Of a stretch of 64,000 nucleotides of DNA, positions 52,340 through 60,506 are shown in pieces (position 1 is the stretch's first letter; every line of letters starts with the position of its first letter). The stretch is from Pseudomonas putida NBRC 14164 (GTDB lineage: Bacteria; Pseudomonadota; Gammaproteobacteria; Pseudomonadales; Pseudomonadaceae): contig NC_021505.1 of NCBI RefSeq assembly GCF_000412675.1, positions 4,086,501 to 4,150,500 on the forward strand, read 5' to 3'. Under the pieces are notes generated by a model. It worked only from the letters and a program-made list of their open reading frames with translations. It made no database searches and was not told where the DNA came from. A program made the translations under genes and the position numbers.

Positions 52340-52815
52340 GCGGCGTCCTCCCGGCAAGCGTTTACCAATGCACGCAGGCGCTCAGGGGTAAGCCGCGCAT
52401 GCACCTGGCCGTCCAGTTCCAGGGCCGGCGAGCAGGCGCAGGCCCCCAGGCAGTACACCGGGCGCAGGCTGATGGCACCGTCGGCGCTGGTGCCATGGTC
52501 GTCCAGCGCCAGCTGATCGCGCAGTTGCGCGGCCAGGGCCTCGGCGCCACGGCTCTGGCACGACTCGGCGCGGCACAGGCGCAAGGTGTGGCGCGCCGGT
52601 GGCGATGTACGAAAGTCGTGGTAGAAGCTGATCACCCCGCGCACTTCAGCCAGGCTGAGGTTCAGGGCATGGGCAATTTCGGGTACAGCAGCATCGGGGA
52701 TGAAACCGATGTCGTGCTGGATGGCATGCAGGATAGGCAACAAGGCACCAGGGGCGTCCTTGTCGCGAGCCAGAATGCGCTGGATCACGGGCAGGTGGAG
52801 CAATTCATCAGGCAT
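52333..52815 (-). CDS. fdsG: NAD-dependent formate dehydrogenase gamma subunit
   Basis: This 160-residue NuoE-like subunit carries a [2Fe-2S] cluster with cysteines in LCRAESCQSRGA and YCLGACACSPAL and the helical N-terminus LLPILHAIQHDIGFIPDAAV. GAGGTCC lies before the ATG at 52815. It is the first gene of fdsGBAD; the promoter should lie in the next 365 bases upstream. Confidence 0.94.
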   Translation of the reverse strand: MPDELLHLPVIQRILARDKDAPGALLPILHAIQHDIGFIPDAAVPEIAHALNLSLAEVRGVISFYHDFRTSPPARHTLRLCRAESCQSRGAEALAAQLRDQLALDDHGTSADGAISLRPVYCLGACACSPALELDGQVHARLTPERLRALVNACREDAAC

Positions 52816-53181
52816 ACAGCGGACCTCGGCATCACGGACCCCGCCTGAATTGTTGTGGGGGCAGGTATCCGGCGTGTTCTGCTGCGGCGCGTCGGCCACG
52901 TCACGGTTGCGCGGCGCTGACGGCCTCCTTGCCCACGGCCGCGCATCTGCGCACGCTGGTCCGAAGGCATCCTGCAAGCATGGCACTTGTGGCGCCAGGG
53001 GGTTGCGTGCGAACGACCAGGCGCATCCTGAAACCGACGCCAAGTGCACGCCCCCTGCACGGTAGGCGAGGTTTCAGGGCAGTGGCCAGCCCGCCATCCT
53101 GGTAACAGTGGCACAGGTCGCAGCCATCGGCACCCAGCAAACGCAACTCACCTTCACAGACCACCCGATCCTCGCCATCGA
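52816..53181. other. Interval upstream of fdsG
   Basis: This stretch should contain the fds promoter. It has no recognised repeat. A 94-residue frame covers most of it on the minus strand (listed separately, low confidence). Confidence 0.4.
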
Positions 53182-53185
53182 TCAA
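52901..53185 (-). CDS. Doubtful 94-residue frame with CDLCHCY motif
   Basis: The frame starts at a TTG whose last two bases begin the stop codon of the upstream gene at 53182. Its first 30 residues look protein-like (CEGELRLLGADGCDLCHCY), recalling a redox or metal site, but the rest is Arg/Ala-rich and frame-like noise. It could be a decayed glutaredoxin-like or metal-binding gene. No ribosome-binding site is clear. Confidence 0.25.
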   Translation of the reverse strand: MIDGEDRVVCEGELRLLGADGCDLCHCYQDGGLATALKPRLPCRGRALGVGFRMRLVVRTQPPGATSAMLAGCLRTSVRRCAAVGKEAVSAAQP

Positions 53186-53763
53186 GGCGCGCCCTTGCCC
53201 TCCACCGCCTTGGCCGTCTCGATCAACTTGTCGAACTTGCGGTTCACCTGGGCAAACTTCTCGTCGCTTTTGGCCCGCGCCTTGATGTTGTCTTCCGAAC
53301 TGGCCTTGTCGGCAATGGTCACCACCGTCCTGTCCCAGTTCCTGGACACCCAGTAAACCAGTTCGCCATCTGCGGAAAACGCTTCCAGCCGGCCACCGGT
53401 ATCCGGTACAGGCTTCGCATCCCTGGTCATTGGCAGCAGTTGCTGCACCCGCGCTTCATCGGTGGTGTCCAAACGCACCTGAACCTGGCGCAGCTGGTCT
53501 GCCTCGTTGAACGCCGCCTGGACCTGCGAGATGGGAATACCGCCCAGGTTGAGGTCCCCCTTAGGGCCGGCGCCCTTGTAGAACTCGGTCGGTACCTGAT
53601 AGTGATAGCCCGTGAAATGCTCAACCTCGCCAAACTGCTGCTGCAGAATGGCCAGCACCTGGCGCTTGGGCATGCCGAGGGTGAACTGGCCGATTTCAAG
53701 TGCTGACCAGGCTTGCAGGGGGAACATCGCGCAGGCGAACAGGAGCGGTAAGGTCCGTTTCAT
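53182..53763 (-). CDS. Hypothetical exported protein
   Basis: This 193-residue protein has a signal peptide (RTLPLLFACAMFPLQAWSA) and a soluble mature region of alternating strands and helices (IGQFTLGMPKRQVLAILQQQ), with a Lys/Glu-rich C-terminus. No family recognised. The ATG at 53763 follows GGAAGATACCCC. It lies between sfnG and the fds operon, same strand, probably a separate transcript. Confidence 0.72.
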   Translation of the reverse strand: MKRTLPLLFACAMFPLQAWSALEIGQFTLGMPKRQVLAILQQQFGEVEHFTGYHYQVPTEFYKGAGPKGDLNLGGIPISQVQAAFNEADQLRQVQVRLDTTDEARVQQLLPMTRDAKPVPDTGGRLEAFSADGELVYWVSRNWDRTVVTIADKASSEDNIKARAKSDEKFAQVNRKFDKLIETAKAVEGKGAP

Positions 53764-53857
53764 AGGGGTATCTTCCTTGAAGTAAGCCCGGCAACCTAAC
53801 CCCTGCACGACAATCCGACAATACTGGCAGGGTGCCAAGCCACCCTGCCTCCAGGCC

Positions 53858-54952
53858 TCAGGCCACTGCCTTGTTTACGCTGCGCCCAGCTTCCAGCTCA
53901 CGGACCAGCGGTAATACGTGCTCGCCGAAGTACGCCACTTCCTCCTGGAAATGCAGGAAGCCGGACAGAATCAGGTCCACCCCGACTGCCTTCAGCGCAA
54001 CGATGCGCTCGGCAATTTGCTCAGGCGTGCCGATCAGGTTGGTCTTGAAGCCATCGTTGTACTGCACCAGGTCCTCGAAGCTGGATTTCGCCCAGTTGCC
54101 CTCGCCCTCCGGGCTGGCTGCCCCGGCATGCTTTACCTCGTGGCCGAACGCCCGCACCGCCTCGGGGTTGGCCTTGTCGATGATTTCCTGCAACACCGCC
54201 CGCGCCTCTTCCTCTGTGTCGCGGGCAATGATGAAGGCGTTTACCCCAACCTTGACCGAGTGGCCGTTGGCTGCGGCCTTGGCGCGTATGTCATCGACCT
54301 GGGCCTTGATCCCTTCCACGCTATTGCCGTTGGTGAAGTACCAGTCCGACACCCGCGCGGCCATGTCCCGCGCCGCACGCGAACTGCCGCCCTGGAAGAT
54401 CTCGGGGTGCGGTTGCTGCAGCGGCTTGGGCTTGAGGTTGTAGTTACGGAAGCGATAGAAGTCGCCGTTGAAGGTGAAGTTGTCTTGCGTCCAGATGCCC
54501 TTGAGCGCGCGGATGAACTCCTCGGAACGGCGATAGCGTTCGTCGTGGTCCAGCCACGGCTCACCAATGGCGTGGAACTCGCCCTTGAACCAGCCCGAGA
54601 CCACGTTGATGGCGATGCGGCCATTGGTGAACTGGTCGATGCTGGCCAACTGCTTGGCCGCCAGCGCCGGGTTCCACGGCCCTGGCAGGATGGCGGCGAT
54701 GACCTTGAGCTTTTCCGTGGCAGCCAGCAGCGCGTGGCTGATGGTGACCGACTCATGCTGGTTGTCGGCACCATAGCCGGCGGTGAAGCGGATTTGCGAC
54801 AGGGCGTAGTCGAAGCCGGCTTTTTCAGCGATTTGCGCAAGCTTGCGGTTGTAGTCGATGTCCCAGCTGGTGCGTTGCTCGATGGTGCTGACCACCAGGC
54901 CACCGCTGACGTTGGGGACCCAGTAGGCGAACTTGAGTGGGGCGTGGCTCAT
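53858..54952 (-). CDS. sfnG: FMNH2-dependent dimethyl sulfone monooxygenase
   Basis: This 364-residue luciferase-like flavin monooxygenase converts dimethyl sulfone to methanesulfinate for sulphur supply. Its signature N-terminus (LKFAYWVPNVSGGLVVSTIE) and FMN-binding region (GRIAINVVSGWFKGEFHAIG, then GGSSRAARDMAA) fit SfnG. GGAGCTT precedes the ATG at 54952. A sigma-54 promoter upstream fits the SfnR-dependent control known for sfn genes. It stands alone here, without sfnA, B, R or a flavin reductase. Confidence 0.9.
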   Translation of the reverse strand: MSHAPLKFAYWVPNVSGGLVVSTIEQRTSWDIDYNRKLAQIAEKAGFDYALSQIRFTAGYGADNQHESVTISHALLAATEKLKVIAAILPGPWNPALAAKQLASIDQFTNGRIAINVVSGWFKGEFHAIGEPWLDHDERYRRSEEFIRALKGIWTQDNFTFNGDFYRFRNYNLKPKPLQQPHPEIFQGGSSRAARDMAARVSDWYFTNGNSVEGIKAQVDDIRAKAAANGHSVKVGVNAFIIARDTEEEARAVLQEIIDKANPEAVRAFGHEVKHAGAASPEGEGNWAKSSFEDLVQYNDGFKTNLIGTPEQIAERIVALKAVGVDLILSGFLHFQEEVAYFGEHVLPLVRELEAGRSVNKAVA

Positions 54953-54993
54953 GGGGAAGCTCCTTGAGAATCCTTGGGGTTCAAGGAGGCATG

Positions 54994-55010
54994 AGCAGCA
55001 AGCGTGCCAA
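54994..55010 (-). promoter_or_regulatory. Sigma-54 (-24/-12) promoter of sfnG
   Basis: On the minus strand TTGGCACGCTTGCTGCT has the invariant GG-N10-GC and seven matches in TTGGCAC(G). It lies 42-58 bases upstream of the sfnG start. Confidence 0.75.
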
Positions 55011-55051
55011 CGGCTGGATTGCTTTACTTTCAACGGGTTAATGGAATTAGT

Positions 55052-55116
55052 CGGCGATGTTGACTGCATGTGATCAAACACGCTGTCGGATCACTGTTGC
55101 CTGCGCAACATCGCCG
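55052..55116. promoter_or_regulatory. Candidate enhancer: 11-bp inverted repeats upstream of sfnG
   Basis: CGGCGATGTTG at 55052-55062 is the exact inverse of CAACATCGCCG at 55106-55116. The pair lies 42-122 bases upstream of the sigma-54 promoter, a reasonable place for activator sites such as SfnR. Binding is inference. Confidence 0.45.
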
Positions 55117-55196
55117 CTTGCGACTAGCTCAGCGGTTTTTTGCGCATGCCGATGTGAGCGTCATCCATCAGGGCCTTGATCGCAATCAAACCCTGA

Positions 55197-55829
55197 CTAC
55201 AAAGCCAACCGCGCCAGCCGCTGCAGGGCCAGAATCACTTCCTCGTCCCGCTCTTCCAGTACATCCGCCTGGATAAGAGCGATTACAGCCTTCAACAACT
55301 CGGTCTGGTTCACACCTGTTCGTTGTTGCAGCGCAAGCATGTCCTGCGCCATGTGCGGGTTGACCTTCATCGACAACCGTCGAGTAGCACTGGAACGCGC
55401 GAGCCCACGCTGCTCTCGCTGTTCATCCAGGGCCTGGACGAATGTTTGATGCGCAGCCTGCAATTGCCCACCCTGCTGCACCTGCGCCAGTTGCTGAAAA
55501 TAGTACGCAAGAAATAACTTGCGCAGATTGGCGCCCGCCTCGCGACTGACCGCATGCATAGCCGCATCCAGCACATCCAGGTAGACCGCTGGTAAACGTG
55601 CCTCGATAGACTTGAGCTGCTGGTTGCGCGCCTCGTGAATGGCTGGTGTGGATTGCGGTGGAAGCGCGACCACGCCATCGCAACGGGTACACACGCCCAC
55701 CAATATGTCCCTGGCCACACCCTTGCCATCGCTGAACGGTACATCCCGGCGGGCATAGCGAGTGGTCACCACTGCCTGGCAGTGCTCGCACAGTGCTTTT
55801 CCGCTATCCCCTTCGAACAGAATCTTCAT
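55197..55829 (-). CDS. Antitoxin-like protein: MqsA-type zinc domain plus C-terminal ribbon-helix-helix
   Basis: This 210-residue protein has two Cys pairs at residues 14/17 and 47/50 (CEHC, CTRC) with an intervening RRDVPFSDGKG segment, resembling the MqsA/YgiT zinc domain. Residues about 65-145 are helical. Residues about 150-190 (RRLSMKVN, then HMAQDMLALQQRTG and VNQTELLKAVIALI) have the strand-helix-helix pattern of a ribbon-helix-helix DNA-binding motif, where MqsA would have an XRE-type HTH. It starts 11 bases after the putative toxin gene. The ATG at 55829 is used; there is no other in-frame start of the same domain quality. Confidence 0.7.
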   Translation of the reverse strand: MKILFEGDSGKALCEHCQAVVTTRYARRDVPFSDGKGVARDILVGVCTRCDGVVALPPQSTPAIHEARNQQLKSIEARLPAVYLDVLDAAMHAVSREAGANLRKLFLAYYFQQLAQVQQGGQLQAAHQTFVQALDEQREQRGLARSSATRRLSMKVNPHMAQDMLALQQRTGVNQTELLKAVIALIQADVLEERDEEVILALQRLARLAL

Positions 55830-55840
55830 GATCTGGGTAC

Positions 55841-56131
55841 TCACTGGTGAACGCTTATGAACCAGGTGTCTGGTTCGATAAAAAAGAACTTGATGTACCA
55901 GCCATCCCGTTTGAGCAGATGCACCTCTACGGCAGCGACAGCGTGGTGAGGGCTGCTTGCGTGGTGAATGCCCCGGCATGAGCGCACGACTTCGACAACC
56001 GCTCGGGCTGACACCTCCCCTGTAGCCAACAGGTTCTTTATATCGATATCCCCGCGCGAAACGTGTTGGTACTCCCCTGATTCGAGCGCCGCTATCACTG
56101 CGCGCTGGGCCTCCCTGAAACCGGTTTTCAT
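55841..56131 (-). CDS. Putative toxin of a two-gene toxin-antitoxin-like module
   Basis: This 96-residue protein has an amphipathic N-terminal helix (REAQRAVIAALESGEYQHVS), a His-rich loop (GIHHASSPHHAVAAVEVHLL) and ends with strands WYIKFFFIEPDTWFISVHQ. That end recalls MqsR and DUF4258 (BECR-fold ribonuclease-like) toxins, although overall identity is low. AGGGATGAG precedes the ATG at 56131. It is immediately upstream of the zinc/RHH protein, the order seen in mqsRA. Toxicity is inference. Confidence 0.65.
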   Translation of the reverse strand: MKTGFREAQRAVIAALESGEYQHVSRGDIDIKNLLATGEVSARAVVEVVRSCRGIHHASSPHHAVAAVEVHLLKRDGWYIKFFFIEPDTWFISVHQ

Positions 56132-56147
56132 AGCTCATCCCTGCAAT

Positions 56148-56163
56148 TACGAAAATCATCGTA
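56148..56163. promoter_or_regulatory. Candidate operator TACGA-N6-TCGTA
   Basis: TACGAAAATCATCGTA has perfect 5-bp arms and a 6-base spacer. It lies 17-32 bases upstream of the putative toxin start on the minus strand, where an autoregulating antitoxin would bind. Confidence 0.4.
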
Positions 56164-56495
56164 CAAAATCCGGATCAAATCTAGCGCTTGCGAAGCCAAA
56201 GCGACCAGCGGTTCCCACCCGATTCGAGCGTTGACCCGGAACACGCATGAACTATGGCCCTGCCAGCCGCAAGACGGCGCAGGGCAATGTAACCAACGCT
56301 TTCAAGGCTGCTCGCGGCAGCCGCTTGAAACCTCCGTGAGCACCGGCTGGCTGCTGCCATCCACCTAGGCCGTGTTTCGCGAGATGTGAAGAAGCATGAA
56401 ACATTGTTTATCAATAAATTTTCTCATTTGATGTAGCTTCTCATTCGCACGAAATCTGTAACCCTTTTACCAGTCCCCCGCCTCAGGAATTCCCC
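56164..56495. other. Interval between toxin-like gene and TonB receptor
   Basis: About 330 bases. The right third (56385-56460) is AT-rich and should carry the receptor promoter; sequence around 56432-56450 matches the Fur consensus at about 11 of 19 positions, which is weak. A minus-strand frame ending in FRNCRDEL overlaps the toxin ATG by ATGA and might be the remnant of an upstream gene. Confidence 0.4.
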
Positions 56496-58607
56496 GTGAA
56501 ACGTCATCTCCCTGCCCGCCTCTTGCTGGTCGGCGCATGCAGCGCCATGCCTGTCGTTCATGCCGCCGACAACCTCACCCTGCCCGCGACCCAGATCGAC
56601 AGCACGAGCGAAGTGGTGGATGGCGTGAGCCAGGGCTACGAGGGCAGGGCCTCATCCAGCACCACCAAACTGGGCCTGACCGACAAGCAGACCCCGCAGG
56701 GCGTGACAACCATCACCCGCCAGGCGCTGGACGATTTCAAGATCACCGGTATCAAGAACGCACTGCGCGCAGCACCGTCGGTAACCGTCGAGCAAACCGA
56801 AACCGACCGTACCGAATTCACCTCGCGCGGTTTCGACATCAATACCTTCGAATACGACGGTACGGGCATGCCCTTCGTAAGCAGCACGCTGGTAGGTGAT
56901 CAGGACCTGGCCGAGTACGAGCAGATCGACGTGTTGCACGGCGCCAATGGCTTGATGAGTGGTGCCGGCAACCCGTCGGCCACGGTCAACTTCGTGCGTA
57001 AACGCCCGACAGATACCTTCCAGGCGCAGGTCGACACCAGCGTCGGCTCGTGGGACAGCCGCCGTATCGACGTCGATGTTGCAGGCCCGCTGACCGACAG
57101 CGGCAATGTGCGCGGCCGGTTCATCTACTCCCACGACAAGGGCAACTCATGGATGGACCGCTACAGCCACGAGCGCAACGTTGCTGCCGGCCTGCTGGCG
57201 TTCGATGTGTCCGACGCCGACACCGTGACTGTGGGCTTCTCCCAGCACAACAGTGATTCCAACGGCAGCACCTGGGGCAACCTGCCACTGGTGGACAACG
57301 ACGGCAATGCCATCCACTACAGCGGGCGCAGCAACAGCATCGGCCAGCCGTGGACCTACTGGAACCTGCACACCCAGCGGGCCTTCGTCGAGCTTAAGCA
57401 TGATTTCGGCAATGACTGGAACGCCACGCTCACGGCCACCGGGCAGCAGGAAAAGCAGAACACCAACATGCTCTATGTCGGTGGCGTCTCCGGTGATGTT
57501 GCCGACGCGTATGCCAACCACACCCGCAGCGAGGCCCACCAGTTGCTGGGCGAGGCCAAGGTGCAAGGCCCGTTCAGCCTGTTCGGTCGCGAGCACCAGC
57601 TGACCTTCGGTGCCGCGTACGGGCGCACGCATCGAAAAGGCCAGGAGTATGACGAAGACCTGGAGCATGGCAGTTTCTTCAACACGTCGTTCTCGGGCAT
57701 CCTGGCGGGCAATACGCCGATGCCCTCGTTTGGCGTCACCAGTGACGACCTGGCGCAGAACTTCAAGGACACGCAAAAAAGCGTATTCGCCGGTGCGCGC
57801 TTCAGCCTGGCCGATAACCTGCACTGGATAGCCGGTGCACGCATGCTCAGCGCCGACGGCAAGGGCGAGAGCTACGGTTCAGAACACTCCACGCGCGCCC
57901 ACGGCAAAGTCACGCCCTACACCGGCCTGGTCTACGACCTGAACGAGGCATGGAGCATCTACGGCAGCTGGACCAAGATCTACAACCCGCAATACAACGT
58001 GGTCGGTACCGACGGCAAGCTGCTCGACCCACTGGAAGGCAAGAGCATGGAAATGGGCGTAAAAGGCAGCGTGATGGACCAGCGGCTGCACCTGACCGCT
58101 GCGCTGTTCAAGACCGAGCAGCGCAACGTGGCCGTGGATGCCGGATTCGACGGGGTTCAGGAGGTTTACACTCCGGGCGACTTCAAGAGCCACGGCGTAG
58201 AGCTGCAGGCGTCCGGCGAAGTGGCGCCAGGCCTCGACCTGCTCGCCGGCTACACCTATGTACGTATTGACGATGACAACGGCGAGCGTGCGCGCAAATA
58301 TGTGCCGGCCCACAGCTTGCGCGGCATGGTCACTTACCGCTTGCCGACCCTGCCACAGATGAAGGTTGGCGCCCGTGTCAGCTGGCAGACCGGCGTCGAG
58401 AACGACACCAACAGCGCCATCCACCAGAACGCCTACGGTCTGGTTGACCTGATGACCAGCTACGACATTGACAGCAACTGGAGCACGTCGCTGAACCTGA
58501 ACAACGTCACCGACCGCAAATACCTCCTGTCGCTGTACAACAACGCGACAACCGCCAGCTATGGTGCGCCCCGCAACCTGACGGCTTCGGTGACCTGGAA
58601 GTATTGA
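56496..58607 (+). CDS. TonB-dependent siderophore receptor (FhuE-like)
   Basis: This 703-residue outer-membrane receptor has a signal peptide (ARLLLVGACSAMPVVHAADN) and no N-terminal signalling domain. The plug includes KQTPQGVTTITRQALDDFKI, SRGFDINTFEYDGTGMP and IDVLHGANGLMSGAGNPSAT, and the barrel ends in VTWKY. The pattern fits FhuE/FpvB-type receptors for hydroxamate siderophores; the ligand is not certain. The start at 56496 has only a weak upstream ribosome-binding site. It is divergent from the toxin-like module. Confidence 0.9.
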   Translation: MKRHLPARLLLVGACSAMPVVHAADNLTLPATQIDSTSEVVDGVSQGYEGRASSSTTKLGLTDKQTPQGVTTITRQALDDFKITGIKNALRAAPSVTVEQTETDRTEFTSRGFDINTFEYDGTGMPFVSSTLVGDQDLAEYEQIDVLHGANGLMSGAGNPSATVNFVRKRPTDTFQAQVDTSVGSWDSRRIDVDVAGPLTDSGNVRGRFIYSHDKGNSWMDRYSHERNVAAGLLAFDVSDADTVTVGFSQHNSDSNGSTWGNLPLVDNDGNAIHYSGRSNSIGQPWTYWNLHTQRAFVELKHDFGNDWNATLTATGQQEKQNTNMLYVGGVSGDVADAYANHTRSEAHQLLGEAKVQGPFSLFGREHQLTFGAAYGRTHRKGQEYDEDLEHGSFFNTSFSGILAGNTPMPSFGVTSDDLAQNFKDTQKSVFAGARFSLADNLHWIAGARMLSADGKGESYGSEHSTRAHGKVTPYTGLVYDLNEAWSIYGSWTKIYNPQYNVVGTDGKLLDPLEGKSMEMGVKGSVMDQRLHLTAALFKTEQRNVAVDAGFDGVQEVYTPGDFKSHGVELQASGEVAPGLDLLAGYTYVRIDDDNGERARKYVPAHSLRGMVTYRLPTLPQMKVGARVSWQTGVENDTNSAIHQNAYGLVDLMTSYDIDSNWSTSLNLNNVTDRKYLLSLYNNATTASYGAPRNLTASVTWKY

Positions 58608-58709
58608 CCCCGCCCGTGTGTAGCGGCGCACTGTACGGCACCCAGTGATGGCCCTGGCGCCATTCAGGTAAGCTCAGCCCCTGCAATGCAACCCTCAAGG
58701 ACGGTGCCC

Positions 58710-59270
58710 ATGCATTCACTGACTGACGAGCAGGTACTGGCGATCATCCGCGAGAACCCGGTAAACCGGGCACTTCTGGCGCTGCTGGCAACGCTGGAGA
58801 TCCCCCACTGCATGCTGGTGGCAGGCGCCCTGTTCCAGACCTTCTGGAACCACCGCGCAGGGCTGCCTGCCGGCTGGGGTATCAAGGACTATGACATCGC
58901 CTATTTCGACGCCGACGTGTCCTGGGAGGCAGAGGACCGGGTTATCACCAGGGTGCAGCAGGCCTGCGCGCACTTGGGCGTCAACGTGGAAGTGCGCAAC
59001 CAGGCCCGCGTCCACCTGTGGTACCAGGGGAAATTCGGCGGTGCTTACTCGCCATTGCTCAAGGTCACGGATGGCATCGACCGCTACCTGATCCGCTCGA
59101 CCTGCCTTGGGGTTGATGTGTGCACGGGCACGTTGTACAGCACCCATGGCCTGGATGACCTGCAGCACGATCTGCTGAACATGAACGAGCTGAACCCACG
59201 GCCAGGCTTGTTCAGGGAGAAAGCCGCCAGCTACCGGGAGCGTTGGCCATGGCTTGTCTTGGTCGAGTGA
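58710..59270 (+). CDS. Nucleotidyltransferase-like protein (DUF925/NTP_transf_6)
   Basis: This 186-residue protein has the family pattern MLVAGALFQTFWNH followed by GIKDYDIAYFDAD (metal-binding Asp pair) and ends MNELNPRPGLFREKAASYRE. The family has a nucleotidyltransferase fold without a defined substrate. The ATG at 58710 follows AAGGACG; one at 58686 is less likely. It is convergent with the GNAT gene. Confidence 0.82.
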   Translation: MHSLTDEQVLAIIRENPVNRALLALLATLEIPHCMLVAGALFQTFWNHRAGLPAGWGIKDYDIAYFDADVSWEAEDRVITRVQQACAHLGVNVEVRNQARVHLWYQGKFGGAYSPLLKVTDGIDRYLIRSTCLGVDVCTGTLYSTHGLDDLQHDLLNMNELNPRPGLFREKAASYRERWPWLVLVE

Positions 59271-59284
59271 CCAGGATGCTCATG

Positions 59285-59842
59285 CTAGTGCCCGGTTTTC
59301 GACCCGCCGAACCAGTCACTGCGTGTCATCTCCCATACCTCGACCTGCATTGGCCCAGAAACAAAATATCCATCACGGGTACTCACCCTACGCATGCCTT
59401 CATGCTCTGAAACCTTGCGCGAGGCATGGTTGGCAACGGCTTTGGGAACCTGCATGAGCGGGCGTGACAACGCCTCGAACCAATAGGCGTTGATGACCCT
59501 GCAGGCTTCGCGCATGTAGCCCATGCCCCACCACTGCGGCGCAAGCCAGAAGCCTCTGTTGTTTCCAGGCTGCTCATGCAAACTGATGCTGCCAATGGTG
59601 CAGTCAGCCTCGTTGCGCAGGCGGATCATCCAGTGCCATTCACGGCCCGCAGCCATGGCAGGCAGGGCGATATCCCGCACATAGACCAGCGCACCGTCTT
59701 CCGGATATGGCCATGGGACGCGACGATCGAGGTAGCGGACAACTTCCCATTGCGGGAACAATTTCTGGATTACAGGTGCATCCTCCAGCCGCAGGGGCGT
59801 GAGTACAAGGCGATCGGTATACAGCGTCGGCAGGCAATCCAT
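59285..59842 (-). CDS. GNAT-family (RimJ/RimL-type) acetyltransferase
   Basis: This 185-residue protein has the GNAT pattern: TDRLVLTPLRLEDAPVIQKL, EWHWMIRLRNEADCTIGSIS, GFWLAPQWWGMGYMREACRV (acetyl-CoA site) and ANHASRKVSEHEGMRRVS. It transfers acetyl groups to an amine or protein N-terminus; the acceptor is unknown. It has AGGA before the ATG. Confidence 0.85.
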   Translation of the reverse strand: MDCLPTLYTDRLVLTPLRLEDAPVIQKLFPQWEVVRYLDRRVPWPYPEDGALVYVRDIALPAMAAGREWHWMIRLRNEADCTIGSISLHEQPGNNRGFWLAPQWWGMGYMREACRVINAYWFEALSRPLMQVPKAVANHASRKVSEHEGMRRVSTRDGYFVSGPMQVEVWEMTRSDWFGGSKTGH

Positions 59843-59951
59843 GGCATTCGTTCCTGGGCATCCTTGTGGAAGCGTCTGATAGTCTGCGATGGGTCGTTTC
59901 TTGTCGAGCGGGCCAACAGCTTACCTTATGTGAACTGCATCCAAACGCCTC

Positions 59952-60506
59952 TCAGCTGAACACCCAGAGCACGCGGGTGGGCTTGTCGGTGAGGTTGGCG
60001 TAGCGAAAACTGGCGTGGGGTTGCAGCTGAAAACTGTCACTGGCCCTCAGCGTGACCGGCTCACCGCCACCCAGCCACACAGTCAGCTCCCCTTCGAGCA
60101 CGAAGCAGCCCTGCTCCGAGCTGTCGTCCAGGTACTCCTCGCCACTGCTCGCCCCTGGCTCCAGGTGGCTATCGAGCATGGAGAACGCGCCCGTTATCGT
60201 AGGGGATGCCAGCACATCGGTGATGCCACCGGCCAGGTGAAGCGTGCGCCGCTCGTGAGGGCGGGTGACCCAGTCGAGCTCGCGGGGCTTGTCCAGTTTG
60301 TAAAAGTAGGCGGTCGAGACGCCGAGCTCTTCGCTGATGGCTGTGAGGTCGGCCACGGTCGGGCGCGACACGCCCCGTTCGACCTGGGACAGAAAGCCCA
60401 CCGAACGGCCAATACGCTGAGCCAGCTCGCCCAGCGTCAGGCCTTTGAACTTGCGCAGGTCGCGAATCAGTACTGCCAGGCCTTCGATTTCTTCGTGCAC
60501 TTTCAT
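59952..60506 (-). CDS. XRE-cupin regulator (PuuR-like) of the spu cluster
   Basis: This 184-residue protein has an N-terminal HTH (LTLGELAQRIGRSVGFLSQV) and a cupin domain around residues 110-180 (EQGCFVLEGELTVWLGG). It resembles PuuR/PauR-type regulators of putrescine use and is near the spuC-puuD-glutamine-synthetase-like genes, same strand. Control of those genes by polyamines is inference. Confidence 0.87.
   Translation of the reverse strand: MKVHEEIEGLAVLIRDLRKFKGLTLGELAQRIGRSVGFLSQVERGVSRPTVADLTAISEELGVSTAYFYKLDKPRELDWVTRPHERRTLHLAGGITDVLASPTITGAFSMLDSHLEPGASSGEEYLDDSSEQGCFVLEGELTVWLGGGEPVTLRASDSFQLQPHASFRYANLTDKPTRVLWVFS

Noticed and set aside
55120..55160. Hairpin CCGCT/AGCGG plus T6 on the plus strand as a terminator
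   Set aside because: No plus-strand gene ends there; the stem is only 5 bp with a 12-base loop.
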